The notes under the pieces are model-generated. The model saw nothing but the letters and a program-made list of their open reading frames with translations, was not told the DNA's origin and did no database searches. From Sinonovacula constricta (taxonomy: Eukaryota > Mollusca > Bivalvia > Cardiida > Solecurtidae), in assembly GCA_007844125.1 (NCBI GenBank), contig CM017563.1:35839921-35903920 (forward strand): DNA of 64,000 bases. The letters run 5' to 3'. Below are positions 57,866 through 64,000 of the stretch, in pieces. Each line of letters begins with the position of its first letter. Position 1 is the stretch's first letter. Both the position numbers and the translations under genes were made by a program.

Positions 57866-58688
57866 TAAAGATGGTATCCGACAAACACATTTTTTCTCAA
57901 ATAACTAAATAAGACTGTGACCGGACCTGGTAGCGCAATCAGTAGAGCGTCGGCTCCAGGTACGGGAGGCCCCGGGTTCGATCCCGGGCCGCGACATACC
58001 AAAGTCATTAAAAATGGTAGTGGTATATCTCCCTTGCTAACGCTCAAGCAAATATAAGGGTAGTTCCACGACTGGTTGGCCCGGTGTCAGGATAATGTGA
58101 CTGGGTGTGGTATCATGCCAGGTGTTTAAGGCATGCTATACACAGTGGAGGCAGCACTATATCTGCTTCAAGTGGACACCGTCTCCAGATAACTGAAATA
58201 ATGTTGGTGGGACGATAAACCCAATAAACAAACAAACAAATAAATAAGACTGTTACCTGAAAGCACCTGTAAAATGCTGTTAATTAATGCCCTGTGTGAA
58301 CAGTGAAACATAAATCCCTACATGCCATTGCAAACAGGCTTTTCCTATATGAGCAGCGCTGCAGAGATAGCTATTTTCAAACTTTAAAAAACACATAACT
58401 TTTTTTCTAAATCATGTTATATAGTCGTGCTGGTAATCCGCTTTGACGTTGGTTTCTGAGATCACTAACGGGATCATTTACAAATTTGGAAAAAAAGAAC
58501 TTGAGAAAGTTTATTTTGGCAACTTTTACTGTCTAACAACATAGGAAGTGTTTGGAATCGTCTTTAATGAGAATAAACTGTGCATTTATAAAAAAAAAAA
58601 AAAAAATGACCAAATTCACCAAAGAAGTTGTAAGATATTGTTTAATGCAAATGATATGGGCAAATTTTCAGATATGACCTTTGACATT
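57866..58688 (+). mobile_element. MITE-A copy split by SINE-A
   Basis: Left end 'ttaaagatggtatccgacaa'; interrupted at 57918; resumes 'aataagactgttacctgaaa', 'gcgctgcagagatagctatt', right end 'gggcaaattttcagatatga'. Confidence 0.8.
57919..58241 (+). mobile_element. SINE-A, complete reference copy (323 bp)
   Basis: Flanked by the perfect 12-base duplication 'aaataagactgt' (57907-57918, 58242-58253). Head 'ccggacctggtagcgcaatc' plus 'agtagagcgtcggctccagg' and 'ccccgggttcgatcccgggc': A and B boxes of an RNA polymerase III promoter. Body 'ccacgactggttggcccggt'; 3' end 'gttggtgggacgataaaccc' with a (CAAA)n tail. The best-preserved copy, so probably recent. Confidence 0.92.
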
Positions 58689-58704
58689 TACCAGGGATTT
58701 ATTT

Positions 58705-59155
58705 TAAAAGGTGGTATTCATCTGTTTGTTCCCAAAAACTCTTTCCCACATATCCAAATAAGTCATTGGTACCTAACAAGGTCTTGCAAATGCTGTTCAT
58801 TGATGCCAAATATCTGTGTGAACAGTCAAGGAGTAATCCCCACTCATCATTGCAAACAGGAGTTGCTATTGAGCCATGCTGTAGACAGCTATTTTTAAAC
58901 TTAGTAAAACATGTGACCACTTACTTTTATATAGTCATCTGGCATCTGACATCAATATCTATTTTTAGCAGTGACCACTATCATGTTTTTTGTAGAGAAT
59001 GAGTGAACATTTAGAGTAACTTTTTCATGACTAGTACAGTCATTATAACAACTAAAGTAGGATTTATGCAAAAAGTATGAACAAATTCCCCAAAGCAGTG
59101 GATAGATATTGGCATGTGTATTTAATTTAGGCAAACTATCGGCTACCACCTTTAT
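58705..59155 (+). mobile_element. MITE-A, full-length copy
   Basis: Left end 'aaaaggtggtattcatctgt', right end 'ggcaaactatcggctaccac'; begins only about 20 bases after the previous copy ends. Confidence 0.78.
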
Positions 59156-59159
59156 TACG

Positions 59160-60110
59160 TAAATCTTTGCTTGAGTCACCACATAAAAATTTCTGATGAT
59201 AAATAATATATATTGAAATTAACTGAAATTAAACTACTGAAAATAATAATTGCATGTTATTTGTGTAAAATGAAAACTAGTCAATATGTAATGAAATTAT
59301 AGTTTTATGTTATATCTTTTGATATTTTTGACTTTGAGTCATACTTACAAGTTTTTCATTTGTTTGTTCTACAAGCTAAAGTAATATCAAAATGTCATCT
59401 TATCTTAATTTTTCTGTGTGTTAAACTGTTAATATTCATGTGTATAAAAAACACATCATTAGTTTGCATAAAATAATTGCTTCATTTTATTTTTTATTTA
59501 CATGGTAACATACTGGCACAAATGTGCATTTACTGAATCTGCTTTAATTTATGCTTTGAAACAACTACATTACAAGCTGATAAAATTTGATGAAAAACAT
59601 AAGCTAAGAATAATGGTTTTAAACAAACAAATTTTTATTAAGTTACTAATCTCTGACCACATTTGTGTGAATAACAAACAGGCTAAGTTGAGAAGCCCTC
59701 TGAGATAAAAAAAGTTGGCTAAGTTGACCCCCATTCTTGGTAAAATATGATCAAAGTACTAGTCATGTTGCATACATTTAGTGAATTCACAACCAAAAAT
59801 TAGCTATTTTATTCATGTCAAAATGTAGTTTGCGTTTTAAAACAAAATATGTGCTAATTGGAGTGCCGTTTCCTTGACAACACCATTTTACTATTTAACC
59901 TTTTAATATAACATGTTATTGACAATCTAACCTTATTTCTTTTCTATAATTATCCGGATGTGACGCCATCCGAATATATAGCTCCATGTTCCCTTATTCT
60001 TAACGCTAATTCGAGTTTACAACTTCTATAAGTTTTTCAAACAGTTAGTAGCTTCATTCACATTTGTTGTAGAAACTGATTTTTTTCTGTGCATGCATAA
60101 AATACTCACT
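59160..60110. other. AT-rich sequence, no feature recognised
   Basis: Putative 5' part of the first exchanger intron. No splice-supported exon seen. Confidence 0.5.
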
Positions 60111-60113
60111 TAC

Positions 60114-60330
60114 TTTTTTTACGGATTCAAACTGGCTCCCAACGGTCGATTTACAATAACATTCACAAACACTGTACTATAGTAGTCTATGTGAGTATCC
60201 AATTCATTAAGGGAGATAAATCGTAGATTACCGGTCTTCGGATTAGCGAGTTTTGTAGGATTACCTCCCTTAAAAGAACTGAGCGGTGAACACGGATTAT
60301 CACAGGCGGCACAACATTTTGCTAATTTAA
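60114..60330 (-). promoter_or_regulatory. Candidate non-coding first exon and promoter region of the exchanger
   Basis: The first coding exon begins with an acceptor, so a 5' UTR exon must exist upstream. On the minus strand a strong donor, AAAAAAA|gtaagtgag, ends at 60114. Upstream of it the sequence is less AT-rich, with scattered CpG and 'aagggaggtaatcc' and 'atttatctccctt' motifs. No TATA box or initiator is convincing, so this is inference. Confidence 0.35.
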
Positions 60331-60334
60331 TACA

Positions 60335-61950
60335 TTTTTAGCATTTTCGTTAAGTATTTTTGCAAATAGGGACTATGTTACATTAAAATCTTGAAAACAG
60401 GGTTAATTCTTGCGCCAATTAGCACAAGAATGGGGTAGATGCATCTCGACGAAAGAAATTCTGTTAATTTAGATTAATTAATAGTTATAAAAGATGTAGA
60501 TTAGTCAAACCATAATGTTAACAAGTAATCATTGATGCAAAACATCAAAAGTCGCCGCCGAGGTCCTGTTCAACAATATTGAATACATATATTCACAAAC
60601 TCGTGATTCACTAAATAAAAGCAACACATTTTGTTTAGAATTATGTTATATAAGAATAACTTACATTTAAGTGGCAAAGATCAACTGAGCAAATGTGTAA
60701 GAAATATCTCATTATACAATCAAGAATATACTTGCATTAAGCAGGAAAGAAAGAAAATCAATTGTGTAATATAAAAAAAACACCTACCAAATACAAATTT
60801 AAAGCGTACTGCAGCTTAATGCAATCAAGTTCTAAATACTTTCAAATAAATAAATAGATGAATAAATAAATGCGAAACATAAAAGTTAAAACAGTTAAAC
60901 AAAGGCGATTTAAGCGCAGACACTATAAGTCTATTATTACAGGGGTGGATCAAGAATGTTTATTATTTTTATTTATTTATTAATTTATTTATTTTGTGGG
61001 GTGGGGGTGGGGTGGGGTTTGATTCAAGAACAATACACCCCCACCCCCCGCCACCCCACACACACACTGGATCCCTCCCTAATGATTTAGTTTATAAATG
61101 CTTGGGAAAATACACAATGACATTGTTTTAATTGCTGATTTGTTCACGAATCGAAAGGAAATAATTTATTAAGGTAGGAAGAACTTTTAAACATTTTTTT
61201 TTTAATTTTATGTAGTTCATGCAATAAAATTACATATTTAGGCCAATGTTTAGGAAATCAGCAATTTTCGCGATTAAAATATGCCAATTTTTAAGGATGG
61301 GAGATAATCTCGACGTCACAGGTCACGTGCCTTGCAGATCACCGTACGAACGAGATTTAAACGAGGTAAATATAATAAAATCTGATATAGCAATTTTTAT
61401 CTAAAATTAGTATATCATTATTGTATCAATCTAACGATACATTCTAATTTAATATTTATTTATTATATTGAAATATTGTGGAACATTTTTACATTTACAC
61501 CGATGTCGATGTATACTCGCATGATATCCACGATTAGCACGTGCTTTTCTGGCCGGTCAAGTGGCAATGAATGGTTACTGTAGCACAGCAAAACGTAACC
61601 GGTGTGAGGAATATGGATGGAAGGTTGATAATAATAATAATAATAGTAAAAATAATAACGATTTTCTGGACATTACATGGCTTTAACGAGTCGAAAAGTG
61701 TCGCGATCTGTCCGATATTCTCGTTTATAACCGTAAAGAGAATACAGTCTTCCGACGGACACCATGTTCAGACAAAATGTTCGGAGCAGAGATAATATTT
61801 TATTCGAGTATTTATTGTGGTTCAGCAAAACTTTGCTCCTTTTAACAACAACAACAAATAAGAGAAAAACATGCCAATTTGACCAAGTCGCTATAAGTGA
61901 ATCGACAATGCACATAGATTTAAAGAGCATAGCTGGACCTCCATTGAAGT
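60335..61950. other. Intergenic sequence between the two genes
   Basis: AT-rich, with a G-quadruplex motif at 60998-61017 facing a C-rich tract at 61037-61057. Short open frames at 61571-62015 have low-complexity translations and no splice context. Confidence 0.5.
60998..61057 (+). other. G-quadruplex motif with opposing C-rich tract
   Basis: 'ggggtgggggtggggtgggg' has four runs of at least four G with single-base loops. 'cacccccaccccccgccacc' starts 20 bases later and could pair with it as a hairpin. Confidence 0.85.
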
Positions 61951-61955
61951 GCAGG

Positions 61956-62294
61956 CAGGGGCGTGCCTGGGCTTACGCACTAACGCACGTGCGTACAGTT
62001 GCTTCCAAAAATTGAACAAATAAAAACGTCAAAAAGCAAATAAAAATCGTACATAACCTGTGTTTGGCACTTGTTGTTAGCTGTTTCATTTTTTTTAAAT
62101 TAGAGTTCTTTAACCCTTTCCCAAATTCTACAAATACTTCTGCAATCCTACCTGATGTATTTCTGTCCCTTCCTGCTCGTTGTACTGTGACATAGTTTCT
62201 CCCCAGAATGTATCTACGGCGTTATAAGGAAAAAAATCCCCCCCCCCCACCCCGATTAGTGCGTATACTAAAAGGTCGCCTAGGCACGCCCCTG
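61956..62294. mobile_element. MITE-F, 339 bp, hAT-like ends with 5-bp target duplication
   Basis: Left end 'caggggcgtgcctgggctta', right end 'gcctaggcacgcccctg', inverted repeats of 17 bases. Flanked by 'gcagg' on both sides (61951-61955, 62295-62299). Subterminal 'cgcacgtgcgtac' is palindromic. No coding capacity. Confidence 0.85.
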
Positions 62295-62543
62295 GCAGGT
62301 TCGGGTGGGGGAGGCATGTTTTTTCCCCTAGGATTCGCGTAGCCCCGAGAACATGGTAGCATGCTGTCTACGGACAACCCTCATTGAAAGTTGACACTTT
62401 CGACTCGCATAACCATAATAAGTTCAATGCATTGACTTGATCGTGTGATTTAACTGTAAGTTAATATCATGTTTCATAGGTTTTGAAAGTGCAAAAGTCA
62501 GCAATAAAAAAGAACAAGGAAAATGTATTTATCTAATTATTAA

Positions 62544-62549
62544 TTTATT
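62544..62549 (-). terminator. Poly(A) signal AATAAA of the repeat-protein gene
   Basis: AATAAA on the minus strand about 42 bases past the stop codon at 62591-62593. Confidence 0.6.
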
Positions 62550-62590
62550 ATATTCCGCCATAAACATCTAAGGCAAACACAGTTAAAACA

Positions 62591-63820
62591 TTAACCACTT
62601 TCCCCCCCTTGCATTAGGAATTCCATTCGTCTTCCTAGACTTTTCTTTGCTATGTCCATCCCTGCAGACGTTATTCTTGGCGGTGGCGGATCACTTTCGG
62701 GTAGGCAACCGTATTTTGTCATTAGCGTACTCATCGCAACTCCGGAACTCTTATTTGCAATATCCCAGGCTTCACTGGAAACTCTAGGGCAAGGTGCCTG
62801 CGACATAGGTTGGTTTCCGTAATTATTCAGAAGATTTCCTAGACTGCCTTGTGTCGACCTCCGGGCTATATCTTCCGCTTCTGGTTTTACACGAGTCGCA
62901 CATCTAGCCGATGATATCCGACCATAATCATAGACTAACCGCCCGACCTGATGACCCTTTGCGAGGTCAGCATTATCTTGACCTTCAGATTTGACCCTTG
63001 GTGCGGGGCGCGCAGAACTGACTAATCGTTTTGGACTGTGAATCAGGCAGTTCATCCGGTCTCCTTTATGTGGCTGAGCTATCTCTTCAGCTTCAGGTTT
63101 AATGCGTTGCGCTGGTCTTGCAGAGGGAGTTAGCTGTCCGTAAGAGTTGAGAAGTTTAGCAGCAGCCTTTCCCTGCTGGCTGTCAGCAATGTCCTCGGCT
63201 TCAGGTTTTATTCTTGGTATTGCTCTGCTTGAGAGCGGCGTGGCATATTTATGGATATACTTTTTCATTCTAACACCAGCACCAAGTTCGGCTGTCTTTG
63301 CTGCATCTGGCTTTACTCTTGGTACTGGGCGTGTTGAACTTGGCAGACGGTTGGGACTATGTACAAGGCAGTTCATCCTACCGCCCTTGTGTGTATCTGC
63401 TATTTTTTCTGCCTCAGGCTTTACTCTGGGGGCAGGAGGAGGAGACTTTGGCAGCGTTCCTTGCTTGATAAACAGTTGTTTGGCGTTCTCACCGGAATGA
63501 GCATGCGCGATGTCTGAAGCTTCCGGTTTGACTCTTGGAGCCCTGACGGATAATTTAAGCCTAGGAGTCGGCCTGCCGTCAAACAGCTTGCCGACAGAGC
63601 CCTGTCCTTTGACGCAGTTATCCTGGGCGGCCTCCCCTTGACATCTTGGGACGGGCTGAGATTCCCTTGCGGAGGCCGTGCCATGTGTCATTTGAAGCGA
63701 CCCTTGACCTTTCTTGGCATACTGTTCAGCTTCCGGTTTAACCCTGGACACCGGTCGTGGAGAGGCGGGACCGGTTTCCGGCTTGTAGCCTGGAAATGGC
63801 TTTGGACTTTGCTGGACCAT
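62591..63820 (-). CDS. Repeat protein of eleven ~36-residue PRVKPEAEDIA-type units, 409 aa, function unknown
   Basis: A single uninterrupted 409-codon exon, clearly richer in GC than its surroundings. After a short Pro-rich lead (1-25) the protein consists of units starting near residues 26, 59, 96, 132, 168, 203, 239, 275, 310, 346 and 382. A unit has R(V/I)KPEAE.IA, then a KG or SxG turn, then a short hydrophobic stretch such as MxxLLxxYG, then a Pro/Ser-rich linker ending in P(A/V)P. Units 4 and 7 both contain RMNCL(V/I)HSP, which suggests growth in blocks of three. There is no signal peptide, membrane segment or catalytic motif; pI appears basic. The ATG directly follows an acceptor (tttgtcag), so a 5' exon precedes it; an in-frame extension cannot be excluded. 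I do not recognise the family. Repeats of this style occur in some cilia and sperm proteins, but that is a guess. Confidence 0.85.
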   Translation of the reverse strand: MVQQSPKPFPGYKPETGPASPRPVSRVKPEAEQYAKKGQGSLQMTHGTASARESQPVPRCQGEAAQDNCVKGQGSVGKLFDGRPTPRLKLSVRAPRVKPEASDIAHAHSGENAKQLFIKQGTLPKSPPPAPRVKPEAEKIADTHKGGRMNCLVHSPNRLPSSTRPVPRVKPDAAKTAELGAGVRMKKYIHKYATPLSSRAIPRIKPEAEDIADSQQGKAAAKLLNSYGQLTPSARPAQRIKPEAEEIAQPHKGDRMNCLIHSPKRLVSSARPAPRVKSEGQDNADLAKGHQVGRLVYDYGRISSARCATRVKPEAEDIARRSTQGSLGNLLNNYGNQPMSQAPCPRVSSEAWDIANKSSGVAMSTLMTKYGCLPESDPPPPRITSAGMDIAKKSLGRRMEFLMQGGESG

Positions 63821-63912
63821 CTGACAAAGTATAAATAAGTACGTATATTTAGTTTTAACTGCGGATAATAATACGCCAGCAATGAATATGTATGTTTTCG
63901 TAAAATACTTAC

Positions 63913-64000
63913 AAACAGTGTGAACAAATTGGTATATAAATTACGAAAACATCGGTTCCAGGATCTACTGATCGCTGGTTCTTTTTTCAAGACAAATTAA
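63913..64000 (-). other. Probable 5' UTR exon of the repeat-protein gene (runs off the window)
   Basis: Donor CACTGTTT|gtaagt at 63913 and acceptor tttgtcag at 63821 define a 92-nt intron. Within the visible exon there is a short upstream frame, ATG TTT TCG TAA. No long frame continues into the CDS from the visible part. Confidence 0.6.

Noticed and set aside
57921..57996. tRNA genes at 57921, 39439, 40210, 36051, 54343, 29158, 30470 and 41808
   Set aside because: A and B boxes are present, but the acceptor stems do not pair and the same flanking bodies recur, so these are SINE heads.
61571..62015. Overlapping short frames near 61.6-62.0 kb
   Set aside because: Low-complexity (IIIIIIVKII) and partly in MITE-F; no exon signals.
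63147..63500. 117-codon plus-strand frame opposite the repeat-protein gene
   Set aside because: Antisense shadow of the repeat units; the minus strand carries the regular repeats, stop, poly(A) signal and acceptor.

Overview
The window looks like AT-rich nuclear DNA from a bivalve mollusc. Genes are split by long GT-AG introns, four kinds of tRNA-derived SINE and several MITE families are scattered throughout, and minisatellites are dense. The opposed ends reading 'gggccatgatggccc...cacctga' and 'tcaggtgagctaaaaa', and the 'ggtcactgtgaccttgacctt'-like repeat, are of kinds I associate with bivalve genomes. The species cannot be named from the sequence.

Two protein-coding genes are supported, both on the minus strand. 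The first fills most of the window. It is an SLC9-type plasma-membrane Na+/H+ exchanger whose 18 coding exons run from a start codon at 42948 down to 3729. Every junction is GT-AG and phase-consistent, giving 675 codons (2025 nt) without a break. The exons encode a signal-peptide-like N-terminus, a Ser/His/Gly-rich loop, the whole exchanger membrane domain ([43 protein letters not shown]) and a CHP-binding-like juxtamembrane tail. The extreme C-terminus is not secured; it lies in 1-3728 or beyond the window edge. The start is fixed by an in-frame stop five codons upstream in an exon that opens with an acceptor at 42994. A non-coding first exon must therefore lie upstream, possibly ending at a strong donor at about 60113. 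The sequence type '[12 protein letters not shown]' suggests the invertebrate PBO-4/NHX-like branch rather than the NHE6-9 organellar group, but this needs a tree.

The second gene, 62591-63820, encodes a 409-residue protein made almost entirely of eleven ~36-residue repeats (PRVKPEAEDIA type). It has a spliced 5' end at 63821-63912 and a poly(A) signal at 62544. I do not recognise its function.

Everything else is repeat-derived or plain. Layout: 1-3728, AT-rich 3' region of the exchanger. 3729-9769, tail exons and a 2.8 kb array of a 77-bp unit. 9770-22829, the densely exonic half with 36-, 41-, 145-, 34-, ~34- and 45-bp arrays. 22830-42594, large introns with a 31-bp array (34 copies), a deleted pogo/Tigger transposon between two (TA)n tracts, SINEs and MITEs. 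42994-60113, the putative ~17 kb first intron, with a head-to-tail cluster of one MITE family (52.7-59.2 kb) and a 30-bp array. 60.1-62.5 kb, intergenic, with a G-quadruplex motif and a 339-bp MITE. No CRISPR, operon or prokaryotic feature is present. The most unusual signals are minisatellites that overlap splice junctions, especially a 41-bp array that multiplies the end of a coding exon together with its splice donor.
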